A DNA stretch of 19,734 nucleotides from Kiritimatiellales bacterium (GTDB lineage: Bacteria > Verrucomicrobiota > Kiritimatiellia > Kiritimatiellales > Pontiellaceae): assembly GCA_030625905.1 (NCBI GenBank), contig DAOUQA010000010.1, positions 1-19,734 on the forward strand. Reading direction: 5' to 3'. The notes under the pieces were generated by a model. The model saw nothing but the letters and a program-made list of their open reading frames with translations. It was not told the DNA's origin and did not search any database. How positions within the stretch are numbered: the first letter of the stretch is position 1; each line of letters opens with the position of its first letter. Made by a program: the position numbers and the translations under genes. Shown here piece after piece: positions 7,748 to 14,902 of the stretch.

Positions 7748-9840
7748 GGAGTGGATTTCTGGGTTTGGGCTTGAATGGCGGTAATGGCGACGGTGTTGAA
7801 AATATCGGTGACGCTGCAACCACGACTCAGGTCATTGATCGGTTTGCGCAGGCCTTGTAGCACGGGACCCATGGCAATGGCATTCGCAGAGCGTTGTACG
7901 GCCTTGTAGGTATTGTTGCCAGTGTTGAGGTCCGGGAAGATAAAGACCGTTGCGCGACCCGCGACATCGCTGCCCGGGAGCTTTTGTTGGGCCACGCCCC
8001 GATCCACCGCCGCATCAAATTGGATGGGACCTTCAATCATCAGGTCCGGACGCAGCTGTTGCACCCGTTCAGTGGCGGCCCGTACCTTGTCGACATCCTC
8101 TCCTTTGCCCGAGGTTCCGCTGGAGTACGACAGCATGGCAATACGTGGCTCAAGCCCGAAGCTCAGTGCGGTCTCGGCCGAGGCAATGGCAATATCGGCC
8201 AATTCCTCGTAGTTGGGGTTGGGGTTGACTGCGCAATCACCATAGACCTGCACTTGATTCGCCATGCACATGAAAAAGACGCTGGAAACGATGCGTCGAC
8301 TGGGATGCACCTTGATGAATTCCAGGGCCGGACGAATGGTCTGACCGGTCGTGTGGGTCGCTCCCGAGACCATGGCGTCGGCCGCGTCCTTGTACACCAT
8401 CATGGTGCCGAAATAGCTGGCATCGAGCATGATATTGCGGGCTTGCTCCTCGGTGATGCCCTTATGGCGCCGCAAGTTATAGTAAGTCTGGGCGTAGTCG
8501 TCCAGCCAGGGAGAGCTGGCCGGATCGACGATTTGGACCTCTTTCAGATCGAGGCCGACTTTGTCGGCCAGCAGTCGAATCTCGGATTCCCGTCCCAACA
8601 GAGTGACATCCACGACATTTCGTCGCAACAGGATTTTCGTGGCCTTTAGAATACGTTCATCCATGGCCTCAGGGAGAACCACCCGTTTTTTTTCGGCATG
8701 CGCCCGTTCGATCAGATCGTATTGGAACATTACAGGCGTAACATGCCCGGAGCGGGCAATCTCGATCTGGCTTTCCAGTTTTTTTAGATCCACATGCTTT
8801 TCAAAGAGTCCCAGGGCCGTTTCTATCTTGGAGCGGTTGCCCGGGGCTATGGTATCGACCACGTCATCCATGCGTGTAGCGGTTTCATAGGTATCGGTTT
8901 CAACACTATAGATGGGCAGGGCATCTTCAAAGCTCTCGATCAAACGCTTGACCACTGGAGCCGGTTCAAGACCCCCGGTAAGGATCAGGCCGGCGACCTT
9001 CGGTAGGCTGGTGGATTGGAAGGCAGCCAAACTGCCCACGATCAAATCGACTCGATCACCGGGCGTAATGATGAGGCTTCCGTCTTGAATCTGGTTGAGA
9101 AAATTGGACAGCTCCATGGCCGCCACCATATAGGCACGGACCGGGCGGTTCAAGTTGCCGGGGGTTCCGCAAAGACGTTTGGCATTCAAGGTCTGGGTCA
9201 CACGACTGATCGTCGGTTTACTGAGGATCTCTTCCTCAGGCAGGGCATAGACCGGGGTGGCGTGAGTCCATTGTTGATGTAAATCGCTCAGAACGTTCTC
9301 AATAATATCCTGGGGCACACGGTTGAGCATGATCGCCAGCAGCTGACAACCCTCGTCTTCAAAAGACTCTCTGAGCAGTTGGGCCAGCTCCAGAGTCTCC
9401 TCGCGTGTTTTCTGAAAGCCGTTGGCCACAACGACTACGGGTGCATCAATTTGGTTGGCCATTTGGGTGTTGAGGTCAAATTCCATCGAGGTTGCCAAAC
9501 CCGTCAGATCACTCCCTTCACACAGAATAAAATCATAATGTCGTTCCAGCTCTTTATAGCGGGTGAAGATTTGGGCCAGCACCTCTTGGGATTTACCTTG
9601 ACTGGCCAATGAGTAGGCATCATCGATGCTCATACCGTAGAGCGATTCGTAGGGAACCTGTAACTGATAGCGTTGTCGTATCAGTTCAATATCATTGTCT
9701 GGGGTTTGGGTTTGGCGAATGATCGGGCGGAAAAAACCAAGGCGTTCCACGCGGTGGGAGAGAATCTCCATGATTCCCAATGAGATTAATGATTTTCCGC
9801 TCCGGGGAGCATTGGTGGCGACATAAAGATTTTTGAGCAT
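7744..9840 (-). CDS. pta: Phosphate acetyltransferase, long (three-domain) form
   Basis: A 698-residue Pta, catalysing acetyl-CoA + phosphate = acetyl phosphate + CoA. The N-terminal third is a BioD-like P-loop domain (VATNAPRSGKSLISLGIMEI; the loop APRSGKS departs from the classical Walker A). A DRTGG-type regulatory domain follows. The C-terminal catalytic PTA domain begins about residue 375 at QYDLIERAHAEKKRVVLPEA and includes SGTSGKGEDVDKVRAATE, GPIQFDAAVD and FPDLNTGNNTYKAVQRSA. This is the long architecture seen in enterobacterial Pta (about 700-715 residues). ATG 9840 is chosen because AGGA stands 8 bases upstream; a TTG 24 bases earlier is in frame but has no better site. It is the first complete gene of the pta-ackA operon and starts 20 bases after the stop of the 36-codon acyl-CoA synthetase remnant. 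Confidence 0.96.
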   Translation of the reverse strand: MLKNLYVATNAPRSGKSLISLGIMEILSHRVERLGFFRPIIRQTQTPDNDIELIRQRYQLQVPYESLYGMSIDDAYSLASQGKSQEVLAQIFTRYKELERHYDFILCEGSDLTGLATSMEFDLNTQMANQIDAPVVVVANGFQKTREETLELAQLLRESFEDEGCQLLAIMLNRVPQDIIENVLSDLHQQWTHATPVYALPEEEILSKPTISRVTQTLNAKRLCGTPGNLNRPVRAYMVAAMELSNFLNQIQDGSLIITPGDRVDLIVGSLAAFQSTSLPKVAGLILTGGLEPAPVVKRLIESFEDALPIYSVETDTYETATRMDDVVDTIAPGNRSKIETALGLFEKHVDLKKLESQIEIARSGHVTPVMFQYDLIERAHAEKKRVVLPEAMDERILKATKILLRRNVVDVTLLGRESEIRLLADKVGLDLKEVQIVDPASSPWLDDYAQTYYNLRRHKGITEEQARNIMLDASYFGTMMVYKDAADAMVSGATHTTGQTIRPALEFIKVHPSRRIVSSVFFMCMANQVQVYGDCAVNPNPNYEELADIAIASAETALSFGLEPRIAMLSYSSGTSGKGEDVDKVRAATERVQQLRPDLMIEGPIQFDAAVDRGVAQQKLPGSDVAGRATVFIFPDLNTGNNTYKAVQRSANAIAMGPVLQGLRKPINDLSRGCSVTDIFNTVAITAIQAQTQKSTP

Positions 9841-9860
9841 CTGGTAGTTCCTGAAGTTTT

Positions 9861-9971
9861 TCAAGTGAATTGATGTGAGCCGGAATAATCCACGCCAATA
9901 ATCGTATCGGGGGGGGAGTAGGAAGCACCGATAATGGCAACGGCGCTAGGCCGTAACAGTGCGCCCAGCAT
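9861..9971 (-). pseudogene. N-terminal remnant of an NDP-forming acyl-CoA synthetase, now a 36-codon leader ORF
   Basis: A short frame starting at ATG 9971 reads MLGALLRPSAVAIIGAS and then YSPPDTIIGVDYSG before TGA 9861-9863. The first ~20 residues match the N-terminus of NDP-forming acetyl/acyl-CoA synthetases, where a basic (F/L)RP-x-SVAVIGAS opens the CoA-binding Rossmann domain. After SPP the similarity stops; a G8 run (9909-9916 on the plus strand) lies at the break. The start has a strong ribosome binding site, so the peptide is probably still translated and may couple translation into pta, 20 bases downstream. Those synthetases are commonly fused to a C-terminal GNAT domain, and a GNAT remnant lies on the same strand beyond ackA. 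I therefore read the two as head and tail of one lost gene. A purpose-built leader peptide is the alternative. Confidence 0.68.
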
Positions 9972-9980
9972 GTGTGTATT

Positions 9981-9987
9981 CTCCTTT
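9981..9987 (-). promoter_or_regulatory. Strong ribosome binding site of the remnant leader ORF
   Basis: AAAGGAG on the minus strand, 9 bases before ATG 9971. It is the best Shine-Dalgarno match in this part of the window and shows that the leader ORF, not pta itself, inherited the strong initiation site. Confidence 0.75.
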
Positions 9988-10249
9988 GTGCTTGCGTAAT
10001 TATTTATTGAAACGATTCAAATTTTGATGATTGCTGTATCTACTTCCCTCTTCCTTTACAAACGCAGGAGCGTACCCTTATTGGCGGATCGAGATCAAGC
10101 AGAACTAATACACTAATTTTAATTAACGACGAATAGGGTGTAAATCGTAGAAAAACCATAAAGTTACCATTCGTTCCACGCTCGAGTCGATGGGATTGCT
10201 GACTGGAAATGCCCGCCACGAGATTGGGTCGGAGCACTCCAAGTTGTTT
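9988..10249. other. Intergenic, AT-rich upstream region of the pta-ackA operon
   Basis: No gene is visible. The part nearest the operon is AT-rich on the minus strand, with a small palindrome TTGAA-TCGT-TTCAA (about 10007-10020) and an AATAAATAAT stretch just downstream. This is a likely promoter/operator area, but no convincing -35/-10 pair could be fixed. The rest (to the cardiolipin synthase stop) has no strong hairpin with a T-run, so the end of the upstream transcript is not resolved. Confidence 0.35.
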
Positions 10250-11770
10250 TCACAACACCGGTGTCATGAGCGAGCATAGGTTCTCGCCGAGCTTTTGGAT
10301 GGCGGGGCGCTGGAGCCAATCGTTGAGATTGAGTTCGGTGCTTTGCTCCATATCCTCGTGGACGATGAGCTTGAGTTTGTTGACGGCTGTTTCATCGGAA
10401 ATGAGCACGGTGGTTTCATAGTTGAGTTCCAGGCTGCGTACGTCGAGGTTGGCGGAGCCGACGAGTGCAATGGTGTCGTCGACTACCATGGCCTTGGCAT
10501 GGATGAAGGGGGGCTTGCGGTGGAAAATGCGCGCACCGGCGTCGAGCAGTTCTTCGTAGAGCGCTTTCGTGGCCATGCCGGAATAGCGGTGGTTGTTTTT
10601 CTCGGGAACGATGATGCGTACGTCCACGCCGCGCCGGGCTGCGGAGCGCAGCGCCTTGATGATATCGTTCGTTGGCACAAAGTAGGGCGTCACGATGTGG
10701 ATCTGCGATTGTGCCATGACAATGGTGTTGAAAAAGGCTTCGCCGACCATTTCAGGCGGGGCGGAGGGGCCGCTATCAATGATGCGTGCCATGGTCGGGC
10801 CGACGGGGTTCGTTTCGGGAAAATGCTCGGGGCGGAGGAGCGAGTCGAGCGGTTCCTCGGTCATGAAAAACCAGTCGCGCAGGAAGGAATACTGCAGTTC
10901 GTGCACCAGTGGCCCTTCCACCTTGAAGTGGTAGTCGCGGATCGCGTTATGCCCGCCGCTGGTTATGTTTTCGTTGCTGATGTTCACGCCGCCAAAAAAA
11001 GCGGTTTTTCCGTCCACGATCAGGTTCTTCCGGTGGTTGCGCAGGTTGATCTGGAATTGGCGCTTGAGCGGGTTGGCCTGACTCCACCCCTGGATTTCAA
11101 GGTTTGGTATGTTGCGATATTTTCGGAACATGCCGCCGAGGTAGGCGTGGGTTGATCCGAAGGTGTCGAACATCAGGCGCACCTTGACGCCTTCCTCGGC
11201 CTTGGCCTTGAGTGCGTCGAGGAATTCGACCCCTGTTTCGTCGCGGGCAATGATGAAGCTTTGCAGGTGGATGTGGTCGGTGGCGGAGCGGATGGCCTGC
11301 ATCATCAGGGGGTAGGCCTGGTCACCGCAGAGCAGGGGTTCGATCTGGTTGCCATCGAGCAGGGGATGTTCGGGGTTGAGGCCATCGATCGAGCGGTTCA
11401 CCTGTCGTATGAAATCGTTTTCGATGGCGGCGAGGTCGGTGCGGTAGTCGTAGTGCCATGCAATGAAGGCGCTGTTGTCTTGATGCCGCTCGTTGCGTTG
11501 CTTCATCATCAGTTGGTTGGCGGCTTTGTTCTTCAATCCCTTGTTGGGGACGCGGTCAATGCCGAACGAAAGGTAGAGGAGGACGCCGATGCCAGGGAAT
11601 GACCAGGCCACGAAGATCCAGAGAATGGTTGCGCTGGCGTTACGCCGCCGGTGCAGGGCGTGCAGAACCACGGCGATGAACGCCATGATATGCAGTGCCG
11701 TGCTGAATACAACCCAGTAGGTAATGATGCCGAAACCGTTTTGTTCCATGCGGCGGATGTTAAGGGGCAT
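10250..11770 (-). CDS. cls: Cardiolipin synthase (phospholipase D superfamily)
   Basis: A 506-residue membrane enzyme that joins two phosphatidylglycerol molecules (or a related donor) into cardiolipin. The N-terminus has two hydrophobic segments, about residues 14-38 (IITYWVVFSTALHIMAFIAV) and 48-69 (TILWIFVAWSFPGIGVLLYL), matching the PLDNc region of Cls proteins. Two HKD catalytic motifs follow: H246-R-K248-N-L-I-V-D253 and H424-A-K426-A-M-V-V-D431, the second followed by GSANLDVRS. Length is typical (about 480-510). Two starts are possible: ATG 11770, or ATG 11749, which begins MEQNGFGII. Neither has a clear ribosome binding site, and I give the longer. It is divergent from the EEP-fold gene at 11841, with 70 bases between start codons. 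ClsA- and ClsC-type subfamilies cannot be separated here. Confidence 0.93.
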   Translation of the reverse strand: MPLNIRRMEQNGFGIITYWVVFSTALHIMAFIAVVLHALHRRRNASATILWIFVAWSFPGIGVLLYLSFGIDRVPNKGLKNKAANQLMMKQRNERHQDNSAFIAWHYDYRTDLAAIENDFIRQVNRSIDGLNPEHPLLDGNQIEPLLCGDQAYPLMMQAIRSATDHIHLQSFIIARDETGVEFLDALKAKAEEGVKVRLMFDTFGSTHAYLGGMFRKYRNIPNLEIQGWSQANPLKRQFQINLRNHRKNLIVDGKTAFFGGVNISNENITSGGHNAIRDYHFKVEGPLVHELQYSFLRDWFFMTEEPLDSLLRPEHFPETNPVGPTMARIIDSGPSAPPEMVGEAFFNTIVMAQSQIHIVTPYFVPTNDIIKALRSAARRGVDVRIIVPEKNNHRYSGMATKALYEELLDAGARIFHRKPPFIHAKAMVVDDTIALVGSANLDVRSLELNYETTVLISDETAVNKLKLIVHEDMEQSTELNLNDWLQRPAIQKLGENLCSLMTPVL

Positions 11771-11840
11771 GGCGGCGGAAATACAAGTAAAAGTACAGGT
11801 CGGGAGTTGCCATCTGGCGGGAAGGGTTTAGATTTCAGGC

Positions 11841-12569
11841 ATGAGGTTTTTGCTATACAACATTTGCTACGCCACCCACGGCAACCAGCTCAAGTTCCCG
11901 CTACTTGGAATGCTGGGACTAACCCACGACCACCTGGACGAAATCATCGGATTCATCAAGGACGTGGATCCCGATGTCGTGGGGTTGGTTGAAGTGGATA
12001 GCGGTTCCTATCGCTCGGGCCGGAAGAGCCAGGTGGAGAAGATTGCCGCCGAGCTTGGCCATTTCCACTCCTACCGCTCGAAGTATGCCGAGGATTCCCG
12101 CTGGCAGCGTATCCCGATCTACAACAAGCAGGGAAATGCCTTTCTGGCCAAGGATACGATCTGCGGCGAGAGGTACCACTACTTCGAGCGTGGCATGAAA
12201 AAGCTGGTGATCGAACTGGAGCTTGAGCACGTCACTTTCTTCCTGGTTCATTTGGCGCTCAGCTACAAGGCGCGGCAGGATCAGTTGCTACACCTCTACC
12301 ACATGATCAAGGAGACCGACCGACCCTACATCGTGGCGGGTGACTTTAACGTCCTCATGGGCGAGAAGGAGCTTCAATTGCTCCAGGCGGCCACCGGTCT
12401 CCGGAGTGCCGACAAGGAGATGCAGCCCACCTTCCCGAGCCATAATCCTAGACGGCATTTGGATTTCGTTCTCCACAGCCCGAAAGTCAAGATCAACAAG
12501 TTCGAGATGCCGCGTGTCCAGCTCTCCGACCACCTCCCGCTGATCGTCGACTTCGAGGTGGTGGGATGA
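11841..12569 (+). CDS. Endonuclease/exonuclease/phosphatase (EEP) fold protein, YbhP-like
   Basis: A 242-residue metal-dependent phosphodiesterase/phosphatase-fold protein without signal peptide. The EEP motifs are in order: LLYNICY (Asn7), DVVGLVEVD (Glu51, metal ligand), HLAL (His137), AGDFN (Asp168/Asn170), HLDFVL (Asp208) and LSDHLPL (Asp230/His231). All catalytic positions are intact. The substrate cannot be read from sequence: the fold serves DNA repair nucleases, sphingomyelinases and phosphoinositide phosphatases. The neighbour is informative. In E. coli the EEP protein YbhP is encoded beside the cardiolipin synthase ClsB, and here an EEP gene is back to back with a cls gene. A role in phospholipid handling is therefore a reasonable inference. 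The upstream ribosome binding site is weak (GAAGGG, 14 bases away). Confidence 0.88.
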   Translation: MRFLLYNICYATHGNQLKFPLLGMLGLTHDHLDEIIGFIKDVDPDVVGLVEVDSGSYRSGRKSQVEKIAAELGHFHSYRSKYAEDSRWQRIPIYNKQGNAFLAKDTICGERYHYFERGMKKLVIELELEHVTFFLVHLALSYKARQDQLLHLYHMIKETDRPYIVAGDFNVLMGEKELQLLQAATGLRSADKEMQPTFPSHNPRRHLDFVLHSPKVKINKFEMPRVQLSDHLPLIVDFEVVG

Positions 12570-12610
12570 CGGCCTTTTACGGTTCTTCTGATTTTTTATG
12601 GTGAACAGCC

Positions 12611-12640
12611 TTTTTTTGACTGGATAACAGGATTATCAGG
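12611..12640. repeat. Dispersed short-period repeat (CTGGATAACAGGATTATCAGG type)
   Basis: TTTTTTTGAC followed by TGGATAACAGGATTATCAGG. The unit C(T/A)GGATTA recurs with a period of about nine bases. The same sentence-like sequence is common in intergenic DNA of unrelated environmental bacteria (general knowledge, not checked here). It sits in the 284-base gap between the EEP and DUF4230-like genes. That gap holds this repeat, the repeat at 12777-12791, and no convincing gene or terminator. Confidence 0.5.
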
Positions 12641-12776
12641 TGTCCTCATCCCATTTACATTAATCCGTTGGCATTCAATCTGTAGCGCAGTGGGTGAAAT
12701 GAAAAACGTCGCAGGAAAACAAGAAAACGACGGGTAGTAGTACGAAACGGTGCGGAGTAGTTCATGTTTATGCTTC

Positions 12777-12791
12777 GTGTATTTCGTGGTT
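12777..12791. repeat. Partial copy of the ACCACGAAATACAC repeat
   Basis: GTGTATTTCGTGGTT is the exact reverse complement of 13551-13565, so the gene at 12854-13546 is bracketed by inverted copies of one repeat family. The left copy is short (15 bases perfect). Confidence 0.6.
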
Positions 12792-12853
12792 AACAATTCT
12801 TGTACTTGCCCGGTTCGACGGGCTAGCATCTGTTGGTGAATGAGGTGATGGCT

Positions 12854-13546
12854 ATGAATGGATTCTTTATCGGTATTATTGTTGCGCTGGTTGTTGTCGG
12901 CGGCTTGTGGTTTTGGCTCAAGTTGAAACGAAACAAGTCCGCCAAGGAGCCCCGTATCTTTTCAAGCATCGAGCAGCTTCGCGCCATCGGACAGCTTTCG
13001 GTCTACAAGGTAATGACCAAGGAGATCGTCACCGAAACCGATCACACTTGGGGCGAGATCGGCTCGCGCTATCTCAGTTGGGTGCTCAGCAACAAGAAGA
13101 TGGCCATGATCTTCGAATTCGTCATCGACTTCCGCTACAACCTCCAAAGCCCGCTCTTCGAGATCGCCGAAACGGGCGAGTCCGCCTATGCCATCACCAT
13201 GCCGCCATGCGACTACGAAGTACACATTCGCGACATCCGCTTCTACGACGAGCAGGGCTCCAAGTTGCTCCCGTGGCTGTTGCCCGCTCTACTCAACGGT
13301 TTCCTTAGCAACGGCTTTTCTGAAGAGGACAAGAACAAACTCGTCGATGCCGCCAAAAACCACGCTGAAAAACAGGCGCTGGAGCTGATTAACAATATCC
13401 AGTCCGAGGTGCAGAAGTCGGCCACCTCCACGCTCGAATCCATCAGCCATGCGTTCGGCATTGAGAACGTCGAGTTTACATTCGCCTCCCAAACCACCTC
13501 CGAGGTCGCCGTCGCCGTCTCCGAAACCCTCGCCGCCTCCGCCTAG
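12854..13546 (+). CDS. Membrane-anchored DUF4230-like protein
   Basis: A 230-residue protein with one N-terminal transmembrane helix (residues 3-22, GFFIGIIVALVVVGGLWFWL), a basic KLKRNK stop-transfer sequence and a soluble domain. The region SIEQLRAIGQLSVYKVMTKE and the following beta-rich stretch resemble DUF4230, a family of unknown function that usually has exactly this layout. The C-terminal ~70 residues are helical and acidic/alanine-rich. ATG 12854 is chosen because GAGG lies 8 bases upstream at 12842-12845; GTG and TTG codons further 5' lack such a site. It stands alone, bracketed by repeat elements, between the EEP gene and the helicase. No catalytic motif is visible. The family assignment is from memory of the pattern and could be wrong; the anchored topology is safe. 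Confidence 0.7.
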   Translation: MNGFFIGIIVALVVVGGLWFWLKLKRNKSAKEPRIFSSIEQLRAIGQLSVYKVMTKEIVTETDHTWGEIGSRYLSWVLSNKKMAMIFEFVIDFRYNLQSPLFEIAETGESAYAITMPPCDYEVHIRDIRFYDEQGSKLLPWLLPALLNGFLSNGFSEEDKNKLVDAAKNHAEKQALELINNIQSEVQKSATSTLESISHAFGIENVEFTFASQTTSEVAVAVSETLAASA

Positions 13547-13550
13547 TACA

Positions 13551-13634
13551 AACCACGAAATACACCGAATACACGGAAATTCTTCATTGGGCGAATAAGG
13601 AAAAGTTTCCGTGTATTCGGTGTATTCCGTGGTT
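13551..13634. repeat. 29-base inverted repeat (ACCACGAAATACACCGAATA type)
   Basis: The arms 13551-13579 and 13606-13634 match in 28 of 29 positions (mismatch at 13558) around a 26-base centre. Within each arm the motif AATACACSGAA is itself repeated with a period of about ten. The hairpin begins five bases after the DUF4230-like stop and ends 31 bases before the helicase start, so it would be transcribed in any readthrough. There is no T-run, and its role as terminator is uncertain. Confidence 0.85.
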
Positions 13635-13664
13635 GAAAAGATAGTTGGAAGAAGTGGAGTAGAA

Positions 13665-14798
13665 ATGAATTTTACAGACCTTGGAATTTCGGATGCACTG
13701 GTTCAAGCCTTGGGAAAAGAGGGGATCACCGAGCCCATGCCCATCCAGATCGAAGCGATTCCCGCGTTGATCGAGGGGCGGGATGCCTATGTCTCTGCCG
13801 AGACCGGCATGGGGAAAACACTGGCCTATCTGCTTCCCCTCTTTGAAAAAACCGATCCGGCGGTTCCCAATGCGCAGGCGATCGTTCTGGCTCCGACCCA
13901 CGAGCTGGCCTCGCAGATCCACCAGCAGGCATTGCGGCTGGGGGAAAACTCCGGCCTGCCGATCAAATCCTTGTTGTTGATTGGCGGGGCCAACACCAAG
14001 CGGCAGCTTGAAAAGCTCAAGAAAAAGCCGCAGCTCATCGTTGGTTCCGTCGGGCGTATCCTGGAATTGATCCGCATGAAGAAGCTGAAGGTTCTAAAGG
14101 TTGGAACCGTGGTGGTCGATGAAGCCGACCGCATGTTGCGCGGTGAACTGCTTGGCGCTTTGCTGGATTTCTGGCAGGCAATTCCGACCCAGCCGCAATG
14201 GATCTTTGTTTCGGCGACAGAGCAAAAGGCCAGCTCGGCCGAGGCGGAAAAGCTCGCACCGGAGTTGGTGCATCTTTCCGCTGGGGCGAACCAGATCAAT
14301 GCCGATATTGAGCACGTCTATTTTGTCGGGGAGGAACGGAACAAGGCCGATTTGCTGCGGCGGCTGATCCGGGCGGTTGAGCCGGAGCGCGCCATCGTGT
14401 TTGTGCATCGCAACAAGGATGCCGAGCTGGTGAAGTCCAAGATGGAGCACTATGGCATTTCCGTGGCCGACATCCATGGAACACGTGGAAAAATGGAACG
14501 CAAGAAGGCGATGGACGATATCCGCAGCGGCAAGATTCAAGTCCTGATTGCATCCGATATCGCCGCGCGCGGCCTCGACATCAAGGGCGTTACGCACATC
14601 TTCAACTACGACGTACCGTCGGGCAGCAAGGACTACCTCCACCGCGCCGGACGCAGCGGCCGGGCCGGGGAACAGGGCTATGCCATCTCGCTCATGAGCA
14701 AGCAGGAAACCCGCTTCGTCAATCGCTACGAATCCGAGCTGAATATCGAAATGGTCGAGGCCATCATTCGCGAAGGCGAAATCTTTACAGCTGAATAG
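13665..14798 (+). CDS. DEAD-box ATP-dependent RNA helicase
   Basis: A 377-residue RNA-unwinding ATPase with the complete motif set. These are the Q motif (FTDLGISDALVQAL...PMPIQ), motif I AETGMGKT (about residues 45-52), Ia APTHELASQ, motif II DEAD at 152-155, motif III SAT at 183-185, motif IV IVFVHRNKDAE, motif V ASDIAARGLDI and motif VI HRAGRSGRAG. It has the minimal two-RecA-domain core and stops soon after motif VI. It thus lacks the basic or RNA-binding tail of CsdA, RhlE or DbpA, and its subfamily cannot be named. ATG 13665 is chosen because GGAG stands at 13656-13659 (spacing 5); earlier in-frame starts fall within the inverted repeat. It could act in ribosome assembly or mRNA turnover. 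Confidence 0.94.
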   Translation: MNFTDLGISDALVQALGKEGITEPMPIQIEAIPALIEGRDAYVSAETGMGKTLAYLLPLFEKTDPAVPNAQAIVLAPTHELASQIHQQALRLGENSGLPIKSLLLIGGANTKRQLEKLKKKPQLIVGSVGRILELIRMKKLKVLKVGTVVVDEADRMLRGELLGALLDFWQAIPTQPQWIFVSATEQKASSAEAEKLAPELVHLSAGANQINADIEHVYFVGEERNKADLLRRLIRAVEPERAIVFVHRNKDAELVKSKMEHYGISVADIHGTRGKMERKKAMDDIRSGKIQVLIASDIAARGLDIKGVTHIFNYDVPSGSKDYLHRAGRSGRAGEQGYAISLMSKQETRFVNRYESELNIEMVEAIIREGEIFTAE

Positions 14799-14832
14799 TT
14801 CGAAATACGGTATGGCCAGAACCAAAATTGAA

Positions 14833-14884
14833 TCCACAGATTGCGCAGATATGCACAGATTTTTAAATCCTGACAATCTGTGGA
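14833..14884. repeat. Inverted repeat of the CCACAGATT type
   Basis: Arms TCCACAGATTG (14833-14843) and CAATCTGTGGA (14874-14884) are perfect over 11 bases with a 30-base centre. The left side continues as GCGCAGATATGCACAGAT, again a roughly ten-base internal period. It fills the 104-base space between the helicase and mqnE-mqnC genes. It may influence readthrough, but no T-run follows. Confidence 0.7.
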
Positions 14885-14902
14885 CGGGAAATATAAAAGA
14901 AA

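Noticed and set aside
7894..8649. 251-codon plus-strand frame opposite pta
   Set aside because: Shadow of pta's catalytic domain; no motif and no ribosome binding site.
9692..9940. 82-codon minus-strand frame overlapping the pta start and the leader
   Set aside because: It overlaps the well supported Pta N-terminus and does not continue the acyl-CoA synthetase homology, so it is not the missing part of the broken gene.
10295..11155. 286-codon plus-strand frame opposite cls
   Set aside because: Cls is certain from two HKD motifs; the antisense translation has no domain pattern.
12596..12829. 77-codon minus-strand frame with TTKYTKHKHE near its N-terminus
   Set aside because: That peptide is the typical translation of a dispersed intergenic repeat, often misannotated as a protein.
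13611..13664. Helicase start within the inverted repeat
   Set aside because: The added 18 residues are translated repeat; ATG 13665 has GGAG five bases upstream and begins at the Q motif.
14094..14876. 260-codon minus-strand frame opposite the helicase
   Set aside because: Antisense to DEAD-box motifs II-VI; it begins in a dispersed repeat and has no domain pattern.
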